Assembly: GCF_030503855.1 (NCBI RefSeq)
Contig: NZ_CP129971.1
Coordinates: 2,101,001-2,165,000, forward strand
DNA from: Marivirga salinae
Lineage (GTDB): Bacteria > Bacteroidota > Bacteroidia > Cytophagales > Cyclobacteriaceae
DNA length: 64,000 nucleotides
Reading direction: 5' to 3'
In this document: positions 16,902 through 25,520 of the stretch, in pieces
Position numbering within the stretch: position 1 is the stretch's first letter
Layout of the letters: each line of letters starts with the position of its first letter
Notes under the pieces: model-generated
What the model was told of the DNA's origin: nothing
Databases searched by the model: none
What the model saw: only the letters and a program-made list of their open reading frames with translations
Program-made: the position numbers and the translations under genes

Positions 16902-17107
16902 AGCTAACATTTGCTAAAAAAGTATTTGCTTAGTGCTTCTAGTAAAGAGGTGAATCGCCACAAAGCTAAACAACTGTTCCATTTGGATATAGGTCAAGCA
17001 ATCAGGATGGTTTTCTTCTTTTACCTTTCAATAATTGTGGTTTGGCTTCGCTACTTTAGTATTTTATCAGTGAAGTGTAGCAAACGCAATTTAACTTCGC
17101 ATTAATA
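16902..17107 (+). other. attC13, 206 bp (beta family) with mutated core
   Basis: Starts AGCTAAC and follows the attC2/attC7 pattern (AGTATTTGCTTAGTGCTTC ... AGTGTAGCAAACGCAATTTA). The right core reads ATTAATA where GTTRRRY is expected, so the G at the crossover point has become A. The site is probably inactive for cassette exchange on this side. Confidence 0.75.
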
Positions 17108-17116
17108 TAAATCAGA

Positions 17117-17593
17117 ATGAATATTGAATCAATTAAAGCGATACTCATTGAATCCTCTATTTATCATTCGGAAGAGAATATACTAGGTAATATTAGTGTG
17201 ATTGGTTATGAGAAGAAGTTTAAATGGAGTTGGATCGCGACACAATTGAATACCTTCATTGTTGTAACTCACTTTGGGGATAAAGAAATAGATGAAAGTT
17301 TAATGGAGAAACATTTGTATGAATCGTTTAAATTTTCCAAGCAGAACTATAAAGGTTGGCCCAGGGGATTTCAATCTGGCTTAGGAGTAATATCTATTTT
17401 GATTTCAAATAATATTTCGGATAAAGCCAAGGACTACTGTAAAAAATTAAAGTCAGGAAAAAAATGGGCTGGATTTTCAATTCCTGTTGTTTACGATTCT
17501 AAAACTAAAGAGATTTTTCAATTTGAAAAAAATCCTAGCTGGGGAAGAATTTATTATCCGCACTTCACTCAACTGATTAACAATCTAAAATAA
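17117..17593 (+). CDS. Hypothetical protein behind attC13
   Basis: 158 residues, soluble, no signal peptide. It has KFKWSWIATQLNTFIVVTHF near residue 35, FKFSKQNYKGWPRGFQSGLG and KKWAGFSIPVVYDSKTKEIF. The pattern of a short alpha/beta protein with a Trp/Gly-rich centre resembles a widespread family of unknown function, but I cannot name it. It starts 10 bp after the mutated attC13 core and has no recognisable attC behind it, so it may be the last, now fixed, cassette of the array. Confidence 0.65.
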   Translation: MNIESIKAILIESSIYHSEENILGNISVIGYEKKFKWSWIATQLNTFIVVTHFGDKEIDESLMEKHLYESFKFSKQNYKGWPRGFQSGLGVISILISNNISDKAKDYCKKLKSGKKWAGFSIPVVYDSKTKEIFQFEKNPSWGRIYYPHFTQLINNLK

Positions 17594-17612
17594 ACTACCG
17601 CAACCCTCCAAA

Positions 17613-17889
17613 ATGAAACCGAATAGAATAATACACTACAATTTAACGCTGTCTCTAACATTCCTGCTTGTCTTGTTCAAATCAAAATTCTACTGCTAAC
17701 CTGTCAATGGTAGAATTTGCTCATAGCGACCTCCAATCAAAAGAGAGTGAAATTGACACCAAACTAGAATTGAAATTTACTTCCATGGTGTGTTCCATTT
17801 TTGAAGATAGCGAAGGAAACCTTTGGTTCGTTAGTGATAAACAGGGCATTTGTAAATTCAATGGGGTATCTTTCGATAAAATATTTTAG
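17613..17889 (+). pseudogene. Frameshifted lipoprotein with a Reg_prop (two-component propeller) repeat
   Basis: ATG 17613 opens a perfect lipoprotein signal (LTLSLTFLLVLF) that runs into a stop. The adjacent frame from 17671 continues SCSNQNSTANLSMVE, which supplies the missing lipobox Cys, and then encodes VCSIFEDSEGNLWFVSDKQG, a Reg_prop propeller blade. Joining both frames near 17671-17679 restores one short reading frame of about 90 residues. TCTTGTTC at the junction would fit loss of one copy of a short direct repeat. Intact Reg_prop proteins are far longer, so the gene is also truncated. Confidence 0.7.
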
Positions 17890-17968
17890 TGTAAAATATG
17901 AATTCATGCTTCTTACCTCATAATTTCGATTTAATAAGTTGAATTTTAAGTACTAAAAGTGACTTGCT

Positions 17969-18475
17969 ATGAACAATTTTAATTACAAAGGACGAAATCT
18001 GACATCAGGACCACATCTTCTAGGGATATTGTTGATAATTGCAGGTTTATTTGCCTTAATGAGTCCAGTGCTTTTTAAAAATGGAAGTTCTATAGAAAAA
18101 AGTTTAGCTTTAGGGATTGGGGTTCTAATCGTTGGGTTTGTAATTGTGTCATCATATAGCGGAACCCTTATTGATTTTAGCGGAAAAAGAGTAAAGGAAT
18201 ATACTTCAATTAGTGGTTATGTTTTTGGCAAATGGACCGCATTTCCAAATATCTCAGTAGTAAGAGTAATTTCAAGTACTTCTACAAGTACTAATATACC
18301 GAATGGAATAAGTCCGACTCTTTCAAGAAAAGTAACCATTTTCAAAGTATTGATGTATTCGAATGCCCCTAAACCTGTGCTTTCATTTGTATACTCAAAG
18401 AAGGTTAAGGCTGTCGAGCAAGCAAAAACTTTAGCGAATAACTTGAATTCCGATTTAGTGCTGGACATCACTTAA
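17969..18475 (+). CDS. Hypothetical membrane protein
   Basis: 168 residues. Two membrane helices (about 17-35 and 48-66) are followed by a soluble domain with strands (TLIDFSGKRVKEYTSISGYV, FPNISVVRVISSTSTSTNI, KVTIFKVLMYSN) and a C-terminal helix rich in Lys/Ala. The layout resembles small PH-like membrane proteins, in which a helical hairpin precedes a beta-sandwich, but no family is assigned. No palindrome flanks it, so it is probably chromosomal. Confidence 0.7.
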   Translation: MNNFNYKGRNLTSGPHLLGILLIIAGLFALMSPVLFKNGSSIEKSLALGIGVLIVGFVIVSSYSGTLIDFSGKRVKEYTSISGYVFGKWTAFPNISVVRVISSTSTSTNIPNGISPTLSRKVTIFKVLMYSNAPKPVLSFVYSKKVKAVEQAKTLANNLNSDLVLDIT

Positions 18476-18657
18476 TGGATAAATAATAGATCTATTGAAT
18501 ATTTTGAATCACGAATTATAAATGTATTTAGAAAATTTTCTAAACAACTTACAATAATTCACCTTATGTATATATTTAACAATATTCTAAAGTCAAAATA
18601 ATTCATTATGTTTACTTTAGTATTTTAAATTATTCCAATCATAAATTTTAAGAAATA

Positions 18658-19590
18658 ATGAAAAGACTATTAACCTTTGCCATTACCGTTATCATTACTA
18701 TCAGCGCTCTAAAAGCTCAAGAAATCCAATTCTACAATACTGATGAAGGAGATAAGCATATCTGGGGAGAATTCCCAGTTGATTATTTGAAAGAAGATAC
18801 TACCTATTCTAGTTGGTATAATGAAAGCTACGATGCTTTTACACTCGAAAAAGCAGATTATGATTGGGTCAAAAACTTGAATGATGATTCAGTAGAAATT
18901 TATTTAGGAACTTGGTGTGGGGATAGCCAGGAATGGGTTCCTCAGTTTTTAAAGCTATGGGATGAGTTGGGATTGAGTAGAGATCAACTGAAATTCACTG
19001 CCCTTTACGGTTCCGGTGATGATTACAAACAAGGCCCTAATGGTGAAGAGGAGGGTTTAAATATTCATCGAGTGCCTACCTTTATATTTAAAGAAGATGG
19101 AAAAGAATATGCAAGAATTGTAGAGTCGCCCAACACTGATTTGTTAACTGATGTTGCCCAAATTGCTTTGGGTTATCCATCAGCTCCTAATTATCGTGGT
19201 GCTACTTATATGTTGCAAGTTTTTGATACCATGAGCATGGATGAGGTCTATAAAGACATTAATAATATCTACAGAACTGCTTATTACAAAGTAGGTCGTT
19301 ATGCTGAGTTAAATACCTTGGGGCATGTACTTTCTGCTGCTGATAAGAAAAAGGAAGCACTATTAGTGTTTCAATTTAACACCTATTATTATCCAGGTAA
19401 TTGGAGAGTTCATGATAGTTATGCAGAGTTATTGGTTGAAATGGAGAATTATACTGAAGCTATTAAAGGATATGAAAAGATTGTGTCCTTAAATCCTGAA
19501 AATGAAGAGGCTAAAGCTGAACTAGAGCGCTTAAATAAACTTATTCCTGAGCAGAAGGAAGTAGAAGAAAAGAGTGCTGGAGGTAATTAA
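18658..19590 (+). CDS. Exported thioredoxin-fold protein with C-terminal TPR
   Basis: 310 residues. Signal peptide MKRLLTFAITVIITISALKA. Residues about 75-160 form a thioredoxin-like domain with YLGTWCGDSQEWVPQF, where the usual CxxC is CGDS with a single Cys, and cis-Pro segment HRVPTFIFKEDGKEY. The C-terminal 110 residues contain a TPR pair (HVLSAADKKKEALLVFQFNT and NYTEAIKGYEKIVSLNPE). A lone Cys argues against a classical disulphide reductase and for a thiol-dependent or binding role. A perfect hairpin terminator follows. Confidence 0.8.
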   Translation: MKRLLTFAITVIITISALKAQEIQFYNTDEGDKHIWGEFPVDYLKEDTTYSSWYNESYDAFTLEKADYDWVKNLNDDSVEIYLGTWCGDSQEWVPQFLKLWDELGLSRDQLKFTALYGSGDDYKQGPNGEEEGLNIHRVPTFIFKEDGKEYARIVESPNTDLLTDVAQIALGYPSAPNYRGATYMLQVFDTMSMDEVYKDINNIYRTAYYKVGRYAELNTLGHVLSAADKKKEALLVFQFNTYYYPGNWRVHDSYAELLVEMENYTEAIKGYEKIVSLNPENEEAKAELERLNKLIPEQKEVEEKSAGGN

Positions 19591-19599
19591 TAGTTATTG

Positions 19600-19636
19600 A
19601 AATCTTTTCCAAAGTTTTAAACTTTGGAAAAGATTT
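19600..19636. terminator. Bidirectional hairpin between convergent genes
   Basis: Exact 16-base arms (AAATCTTTTCCAAAGT and ACTTTGGAAAAGATTT) with a 5-base loop lie between the convergent thioredoxin-like gene and crcB. Confidence 0.75.
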
Positions 19637-19650
19637 ATTTGAGTTTACTA

Positions 19651-20022
19651 TCAAATTAATTTAGCCAGACTAAAGCCCACAAAAACAGCCAATAATCCAA
19701 TAGCTATACTTCCAAATCCGTACAACAAAAACAATCCCATTTGACCGTTTTGTAGATAGCTAAAATTCTCAAAAGAGAAAGTTGAAAAAGTAGTAAAGCC
19801 ACCACAAAAACCTGTTACCAATAATAATTTGAAGTTTTGGGAGGGATTTTCAATTAAATACGCTAAAAATATGCCTATCAATAATGAGCCTAAGATATTG
19901 GATATAAGCGTTCCATAAGGAAGGAAATTAGATAAGTATTTTTGAGATAAATTAGTAGTAATATAACGCGCTATACTTCCCAATCCACCGCCAATCCCAA
20001 TTAGAAGTAAATTTTTAATCAT
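19651..20022 (-). CDS. crcB: Fluoride ion transporter CrcB/Fluc
   Basis: 123 residues with four membrane helices. The conserved N-terminal GIGGGLGSIARYITT and the signature GFCGGFTTFSTFSFENF, which lines the fluoride pore and carries the paired Phe, are both intact. Fluc works as a dual-topology homodimer in the inner membrane and exports fluoride. The start overlaps the stop of the upstream gene by four bases (ATGA), so translation is coupled and there is no space for a fluoride riboswitch directly ahead of it. Confidence 0.95.
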   Translation of the reverse strand: MIKNLLLIGIGGGLGSIARYITTNLSQKYLSNFLPYGTLISNILGSLLIGIFLAYLIENPSQNFKLLLVTGFCGGFTTFSTFSFENFSYLQNGQMGLFLLYGFGSIAIGLLAVFVGFSLAKLI

Positions 20023-20915
20023 TTGGAGGCAAATTTACGATTCCAGTTCTCACGATCATATACTAAATCACCTTTTGCATTCCATTCTTGATTGATATAG
20101 GGCTCAAATTCTTTATTGAATGGATCCCTTCCATATTGAATCGTTTTCTTTCTTCTCCTTCTTTGATCATAATATTCAGCCCATAGACCTACTTTTTGAT
20201 CAAATCGATATTCTCCCTGCACAGCCACTTGTCCGTTTTTATGGAAATAAAGATAAGTACCTTCTTTTTCACCATGTTCAATCGGTATCACTTCCTTTAC
20301 ATGCTCTCTTTTCTCTTCATCATAATATGTGATTTTAGAATCTATGGGCCAGCCTTTAAAATAGGTGAGTTTGTCCAAAAGGATTCCGTTATTATCATAG
20401 CGCATCCATCTTCCATGCTTTAATCCGTTCCAGAACATTCCCTTTTCAATCACCTGATCATCTTTTAGTTTTTCATAAGGACCATGGAGAATTCCTGCGA
20501 ATTTAGGATCTGCGTTTTTGGTACTTCTGATTTCTTTTCTTTTAAAATCGTACCAATAAAAATCCCTAACATAAGGATCTGGCTCCACATATTCTTTTTT
20601 AAGATAATTAAATAACTCACGGGTTACATTATTTCCATAGCCTGATAATGTATAATTTTTCCGTACTTTTTTATCGTAGTAAAAGTTACGTTTTTTCTTT
20701 TCCTTCTTTTTTTCATCCTCTTCCTCTTCTTCCTCTTCCTCTTCATTCAAGTCGATAGTTACAGGTGCACCATCTAAAAATTGAAAGGTCTTTTTGATAG
20801 TATCGGAAGGAGTAGGGATAGTATCCTGAGGATTTTCTTCTTCCTGAGCCAATATTGCAAATGGCAAGACAAAAATTAGGGTCGATATTAGTAAGAATTT
20901 CTTCATATTATCCAA
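20019..20915 (-). CDS. YwqK-like/MORN-type toxin-antitoxin-fold repeat protein, exported
   Basis: 298 residues. A signal peptide of about 23 residues (MKKFLLISTLIFVLPFAILA) precedes a disordered acidic-then-basic stretch (about residues 55-80). The C-terminal half has repeated 'G.Y..Y...G' units such as GMFWNGLKHGRWMRYDNNGI, LYFHKNGQVAVQGEYRFDQK and YGRDPFNKEF, as in YwqK/MORN repeat proteins. The likely start is MKKFLL, four codons in. It lies directly upstream of crcB with coupled translation, an unusual partner. Function unknown. Confidence 0.75.
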   Translation of the reverse strand: MDNMKKFLLISTLIFVLPFAILAQEEENPQDTIPTPSDTIKKTFQFLDGAPVTIDLNEEEEEEEEEDEKKKEKKKRNFYYDKKVRKNYTLSGYGNNVTRELFNYLKKEYVEPDPYVRDFYWYDFKRKEIRSTKNADPKFAGILHGPYEKLKDDQVIEKGMFWNGLKHGRWMRYDNNGILLDKLTYFKGWPIDSKITYYDEEKREHVKEVIPIEHGEKEGTYLYFHKNGQVAVQGEYRFDQKVGLWAEYYDQRRRRKKTIQYGRDPFNKEFEPYINQEWNAKGDLVYDRENWNRKFASK

Positions 20916-20954
20916 AACGAAAACAGCCCGAAGTTATTGAAAATTCCGGGCTGT
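20915..20954 (-). terminator. Terminator of htpG
   Basis: Read on the minus strand, ACAGCCCGG ... CGGGCTGT forms an 8-base stem followed by TTTTCGTTTT. It lies 81 bp past the htpG stop and directly before the next gene's start. Confidence 0.7.
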
Positions 20955-20977
20955 CTATAATAATTATTAATTTTTCA

Positions 20978-21033
20978 ATTACGAATTACGAATTAAGATT
21001 CAAAATTCGTAATTATCAAATTCCTAATTCGTA
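20978..21033. repeat. Short AATTACGAATT inverted repeats
   Basis: AATTACGAATT (twice, overlapping) is followed by two copies of its reverse complement AATTCGTAATT. Together they can form a stem just after htpG. Such short palindromes are common between Bacteroidota genes. Confidence 0.6.
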
Positions 21034-21034
21034 A

Positions 21035-22921
21035 TTATTTCTCCATCATCTCCACGCTTCTGCTGATAAAGTTAGTTAAATCTTTACCATTAAGCATGTT
21101 TTGAGAAAGCAAGGCTAAATCATAATTCTGCTTGGCGATATTTTTTTGAGCTTCTTCACTCTCAGCCTTCAATATTTTAGAAGCCATTTTATGATTCGCA
21201 TTTATGGTCAAATTATACTGATCTGGCATTCCGCCCATGAAAGGCATTCCGCCACCTGTTTGTTGCATATCCTTCATTCTGCGCATAAATTCAGGCATAG
21301 TCAAGGAAACTGGCAATTCATCAGGTGATAAAGCTTCCACAGCCACCGTCATAGATGAATTATTGATAGCCTCTTCAAAAACCTTTTTCAGCTTTTCTTT
21401 TTCATCATCAGATAATACGCTTTCCGCTTTTTCGTCCTTATCAATCAATTTGTCCACTATATCAGCATCCACTCGCTTCATATTGGTTTTCTCCAATTTC
21501 TGCTCTAATTGATTGATGAAATGGCTATCTATTGGGCTATCCAATAAAACGACATCATAGCCTTTTTTCTGAGCAGAAGTGATATAAGCATCTTGCTTAC
21601 CAGGATTAGTGGCGTATAAAATGGTCACATTTCCGTCCTTATCCGTCTGATTTCCAGCTATACTTTCTTTGTATTCATCTAAAGTAAAGTGCTTATATTG
21701 CTCTATACTTTTCAAAAGACAGAATTTTTGAGCCTTGTCATAGAATTTGTCATCACTCATCATACCGTATTTCACGAAAAGGCCAACGCTATCCCATTTC
21801 TCTTCAAATGATTTTCTGTCATTTTTATAAAGCTCAGCCAGTTTATCTGCCACTTTCTTTGTAATATGATTGTTGATTTTCTTCACATTACTGTCAGATT
21901 GCAAGTAACTTCTCGATACGTTCAATGGAATATCTGGAGAATCAATAACCCCATGCATTAGCATCAAGAATTCAGGCACTACATCTTTTACCTCATCGGT
22001 AATGAATACCTGGCGAGAGTAAAGCTGAATTTTGTTTTTCTGAATATCAAAATCATTCTTGATTTTTGGGAAATATAAAATCCCTGTCAAATTGAACGGA
22101 TAATCAACATTCAAATGAATCCAGAACAATGGTTCTTCACTAAATGGATATAGTTCTTTATAGAAGTCTTTATACTCTTCATCAGTTAAATCAGCTGGGG
22201 CTTTAGTCCAAAGAGGAGTAGTGTTATTGATTACCTTTGGAACATTAACCTTTTTCTCTTTTGCATCATCGCCTTCTCCTTCTTTAATGGTTTCTTCGGT
22301 TTCTCCGAAAATGATAGGAACAGGCAAGAATTTGCAATATTTGGTCAAAATTTCATTGACCCTATGCTCTTCTAAAAATTCTACTGAATCTTCATTGATG
22401 TGCAAAATGACTTCAGAACCTCTTTCTTTTTTGTCACCGTCTTTTAATTCGAATTCTGTGCTTCCATCACAAATCCAGTGAGCAGGAGTAGCATCTTTCT
22501 CTCTTGATAAAGACTTTATTTCCACTTTATCTGCTACCATGAAAGCAGAGTAGAAACCTAAACCGAAATGGCCGATGATTCCTGAACCTTCACCTTTTTC
22601 TTTATATTTTTCCACAAATTCGGTGGCACCAGAAAAGGCAATTTGGTTAATATATTTTTTAATTTCTTCGCCTGTCATCCCGATACCTTTATCGATGACA
22701 TGCAAAGTCTTATTCTTTTTATCTATTTTAATCTCGATACTTAAATCACCCAAATCGCCATCATATTCACCTAGCGTACCAAGGCTTTTGATTTTTTGAG
22801 TGGCATCAACTGCATTGGAAACCAACTCACGAAGGAACACTTCATGGTCAGAGTATAAAAATTTCTTAATTATTGGGAAAATATTTTCCGAATGGATCGA
22901 AATACTACCTTTCTCTTGCAT
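21035..22921 (-). CDS. htpG: Molecular chaperone HtpG (Hsp90)
   Basis: 628 residues, the usual length for bacterial Hsp90. N-terminal ATPase motifs are intact: FLRELVSNAVDATQKI, HVIDKGIGMTGEEIKKYI and GHFGLGFYSAFMVADKVEI. The middle-domain DIPLNVSRSYLQSD and the C-terminal dimerisation domain are present. A Gly/Met segment near residue 555 (MQQTGGGMPFMGGMPDQYNL) is an insertion in the C-terminal domain seen in relatives from this phylum. Cytoplasmic, ATP-dependent refolding of client proteins. Confidence 0.97.
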   Translation of the reverse strand: MQEKGSISIHSENIFPIIKKFLYSDHEVFLRELVSNAVDATQKIKSLGTLGEYDGDLGDLSIEIKIDKKNKTLHVIDKGIGMTGEEIKKYINQIAFSGATEFVEKYKEKGEGSGIIGHFGLGFYSAFMVADKVEIKSLSREKDATPAHWICDGSTEFELKDGDKKERGSEVILHINEDSVEFLEEHRVNEILTKYCKFLPVPIIFGETEETIKEGEGDDAKEKKVNVPKVINNTTPLWTKAPADLTDEEYKDFYKELYPFSEEPLFWIHLNVDYPFNLTGILYFPKIKNDFDIQKNKIQLYSRQVFITDEVKDVVPEFLMLMHGVIDSPDIPLNVSRSYLQSDSNVKKINNHITKKVADKLAELYKNDRKSFEEKWDSVGLFVKYGMMSDDKFYDKAQKFCLLKSIEQYKHFTLDEYKESIAGNQTDKDGNVTILYATNPGKQDAYITSAQKKGYDVVLLDSPIDSHFINQLEQKLEKTNMKRVDADIVDKLIDKDEKAESVLSDDEKEKLKKVFEEAINNSSMTVAVEALSPDELPVSLTMPEFMRRMKDMQQTGGGMPFMGGMPDQYNLTINANHKMASKILKAESEEAQKNIAKQNYDLALLSQNMLNGKDLTNFISRSVEMMEK

Positions 22922-23150
22922 TTTGTTTACTTTTTTATTTGAAATCTAATAATTTATATCACGATTATTTGCCAATTGGTATTGACTTCCAGATAGTTGT
23001 GAAGTTATCCGATATTTTACCAAATAGGCTCTGTTTAATTACCTCTTGCCAATCATCAATTCCTATTCCAGTTGTAATATTATCTTCTTTTGCTGTCAGC
23101 TTGGCAGAAAAATTATGCGTAGATTGCATAAACTGAAAAAATATCATATT

Positions 23151-23936
23151 ATGAACCGAATAGCTCTAATTTTCCTTGCCATTTTTTGTATAATCACCAT
23201 TAATTCATGTGATGTATTAAAACAGGTAGCAAAAGATTATGACCCAACCCAAACGGGTCAATTGACTGAAAGAGAAGTAATACAAGGATTGAAATCAGCC
23301 TTGGAAGTAGGAACGAAAGCAGGTGTAGATCAATTAGCTGCTACCAATGGCTATTTAAGAGATGAAGCAGTTAAAATATTATTACCTTCTGAATTACAAT
23401 CCGCTATTTCACAATTAAAATCTACATCGGCTGGAAGAAAGGTTTATGATGAATTCATTAAAGAAATAGAGGATGAAATGATTGTCAGTTTAAACCGCGC
23501 TGCAGAAAAAGCAGTCGTGAAAGCCAAGCCTATTTTTGTTAATGCCATTACTTCTATGACTGTTCAAGATGGGTTTAATATTTTAAGAGGGTCGGATAAT
23601 GCAGCCACTTCTTATTTACGAGATAAAACTTTTAATCAGTTAGTGAATGCTTTCAAACCGGATATTAAAAATGTATTGGATGATCCTATTGTCTATAATA
23701 AAAGCAGTGAGCAATTATACTCTACTTTTGTGAAGACTTACAATGATGTTGAGCGTAAGGATATAATTAATGCCTTGAACCTAAGCCCAATCAATGAAAA
23801 AGATTTAGCCTCATTTGTGACAGAACGAGCTTTGGACGGGATGTTCCAAAAAATTGCGTTAAAGGAAAAAGAGATTAGAGAAAATCCTTCAGCAAGAATA
23901 AATGATATTTTGAAAAAGGTATTTGCTCAACAATAA
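23151..23936 (+). CDS. DUF4197 domain lipoprotein
   Basis: 261 residues. ATG 23151 opens MNRIALIFLAIFCIITINSC, a good lipoprotein signal with lipobox TINSC; an earlier start at 23046 would add 35 residues ahead of the signal. The body is helical with LKQVAKDYDPTQTGQLTERE, IQGLKSALEVGTKAGVDQLA and YLRDKTFNQLVNAFKPDI, all typical of DUF4197. No known activity; members sit in the periplasmic leaflet. Divergent from htpG. Confidence 0.85.
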   Translation: MNRIALIFLAIFCIITINSCDVLKQVAKDYDPTQTGQLTEREVIQGLKSALEVGTKAGVDQLAATNGYLRDEAVKILLPSELQSAISQLKSTSAGRKVYDEFIKEIEDEMIVSLNRAAEKAVVKAKPIFVNAITSMTVQDGFNILRGSDNAATSYLRDKTFNQLVNAFKPDIKNVLDDPIVYNKSSEQLYSTFVKTYNDVERKDIINALNLSPINEKDLASFVTERALDGMFQKIALKEKEIRENPSARINDILKKVFAQQ

Positions 23937-23940
23937 TTTT

Positions 23941-23948
23941 TAGATTTG
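23941..23948 (+). promoter_or_regulatory. Candidate -7 box (TAGATTTG)
   Basis: Exact match to the Bacteroidota TAnnTTTG consensus, 57 bp before the ATG of the barrel gene at 24006. The upstream TTTG is too close (15 bp) to be a standard -33 element. Confidence 0.4.
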
Positions 23949-24005
23949 CACTGATTTTGAGAGGATTGATCCCTTCAATTTAGCTTAGGTGATGATATTT
24001 TAAGT

Positions 24006-24638
24006 ATGAAAATAAAGCAAATTATAATTTTTACATCCTTAGTGACCATTTGGTTAGTTTATAAGCCTACAAAATTGAAGGCTCAGGATTATGGGCTTAA
24101 AGCGGGTGCTGTATTTTCAACTATTAACGGACAGGGAAGTGGTAGTATTAAGCCAGGACTTCAACTAGGTGGCTATAAGAAATTTGGAGCTACTGAAAAG
24201 CTATTTGTTCAGATGGAAGCAATGTTTTCACAAAAAGGATCGTGGAATTGGGATAGTGTGAACCAAAATAATATTAATCTTTATTATTTTGATTTCGCCA
24301 TTATGTTTGGAATCCTTCTGGATGAAAAATTTACTCTAAATTTAGGGATTCAGCCTTCCATTTTTTTAGGAGGAAATTACAAATATTCTATTAATGGGCA
24401 GGAACAAAAAGAAAGTCTGAGCGGACGAGTAAGTGCAATGGATTATGCTACAGTTTTCGGTTTGGAATATGACCTAAATGAAAATTACACTATAGGAGGG
24501 AGATTTAATTACAGTTTTGTGCCTCTGCAATCCTATGAAAATGATTTTGCTAACAATAGGGAGCTTCCTTTTTCTATGCTATTTCAGCTGTATGGAAAAG
24601 TAAAGATGGAAAAAGTAAAAGAATGGCTTGGTAAGTAA
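24006..24638 (+). CDS. Outer-membrane beta-barrel protein (PorT-like)
   Basis: 210 residues. A signal peptide ending KLKAQ is followed by DYGLKAGAVFSTING, the standard opening of OMP_b-brl_2 proteins. Alternating strands follow: KLFVQMEAMFSQKGSW, INLYYFDFAIMFGILL, KFTLNLGIQPSIFLGG and YTIGGRFNYSFVPLQSYE. Eight strands in about 190 residues imply a small OmpX-sized barrel. The terminus MEKVKEWLGK does not end in the usual aromatic residue. Convergent with the MORN gene 7 bp downstream. Confidence 0.8.
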   Translation: MKIKQIIIFTSLVTIWLVYKPTKLKAQDYGLKAGAVFSTINGQGSGSIKPGLQLGGYKKFGATEKLFVQMEAMFSQKGSWNWDSVNQNNINLYYFDFAIMFGILLDEKFTLNLGIQPSIFLGGNYKYSINGQEQKESLSGRVSAMDYATVFGLEYDLNENYTIGGRFNYSFVPLQSYENDFANNRELPFSMLFQLYGKVKMEKVKEWLGK

Positions 24639-24645
24639 ATAGATA

Positions 24646-25515
24646 TTACTGCACCAACTCATCATTATTCCAATCACCTTCCAATTTAACATTTCCGTCT
24701 TTATCGAATAAGGTGCCTTGTCCATTTCTTTTATCATTTTTCCACTGACCCACGTATTTTTCACCTGTATTCCAATAATACGTTCCGGTTCCTTCTCTTT
24801 TGTCATTCTGGTATTCACCCACATATTTATGGCCGTCAACCCATTTATAGGTTCCTTTACCGTGCTTCATATTGTTTTTCCAATCACCGTCATATACACT
24901 ATTGGAGCTGTAATGCCCCACTCCTTCACCATTGGCTTTACCGAATTTCACCTCTCCAAAATAAGCTATTTTGGTTCCATTGGCATTATAGAAAGTTAGT
25001 CTTCCTAATTCGGCTTTGTTTTGAATTTCTTTCTCTTTTTGAGCGATGGTATTATTTAGTGAGGAAACTTCTTGATCAAATCTTTCTTTTAAATTTTCAA
25101 TTTTTTCCTCATATTCATTTTTCACCTCACCTATTTTTTTATCCATTTTTAGTTCCATACTTGCAATTTGAGAACTACTCATGGTTTGGGTACTATCCAA
25201 TTCAGAACGCAAAGAGTTGAATCTTGCTATGGTTGCTTTTCTACTTACCATAAAGCTTCTATCATCTATAGAATCTTCAATTTTCAGATAAATATCCATT
25301 GCATCATCATAATTCCCAGCTATGAAAAATTCATCAGCTTTTGATTTTTGGCGATATAAGGCACTTTGTTGCTGAAAGGTTTCTATTTTTTCGGCTTGGC
25401 TTTGTGCCTCTTCTTTAAAGTGATTTTTCCTTTTACTGACTAAAAAAATAGCAATTAAGCAGCCTATAATAATGATGGGAGCTAGGTAAAATGATATGTT
25501 TTTAACTTTTTTCAT
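24646..25515 (-). CDS. Membrane-anchored MORN-repeat protein with coiled coil
   Basis: 289 residues. A single membrane helix at about 7-25, a tetratricopeptide-like helix pair (about 50-90), and a coiled coil (about 110-170, MELKMDKKIGEVKNEYEEKI) lead to four to five MORN repeats: GEGVGHYSSNSVYDGDWKNN, GKGTYKWVDGHKYVGEYQND, GTGTYYWNTGEKYVGQWKND and GQGTLFDKDG. MORN repeats in bacteria often bind peptidoglycan or lipids. First-to-last in a minus-strand block with DUF2490 and a 654-residue protein, separated by 5 bp each, so co-transcribed. Confidence 0.85.
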   Translation of the reverse strand: MKKVKNISFYLAPIIIIGCLIAIFLVSKRKNHFKEEAQSQAEKIETFQQQSALYRQKSKADEFFIAGNYDDAMDIYLKIEDSIDDRSFMVSRKATIARFNSLRSELDSTQTMSSSQIASMELKMDKKIGEVKNEYEEKIENLKERFDQEVSSLNNTIAQKEKEIQNKAELGRLTFYNANGTKIAYFGEVKFGKANGEGVGHYSSNSVYDGDWKNNMKHGKGTYKWVDGHKYVGEYQNDKREGTGTYYWNTGEKYVGQWKNDKRNGQGTLFDKDGNVKLEGDWNNDELVQ

Positions 25516-25520
25516 GGGGC

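Noticed and set aside
16911..17105. 64-codon frame on the plus strand
   Set aside because: It lies almost wholly inside attC13; the same site sequence elsewhere does not keep the frame open.
22965..23147. 60-codon minus-strand frame between htpG and the DUF4197 gene
   Set aside because: No motif, signal or start site; it overlaps the promoter region of two divergent genes.
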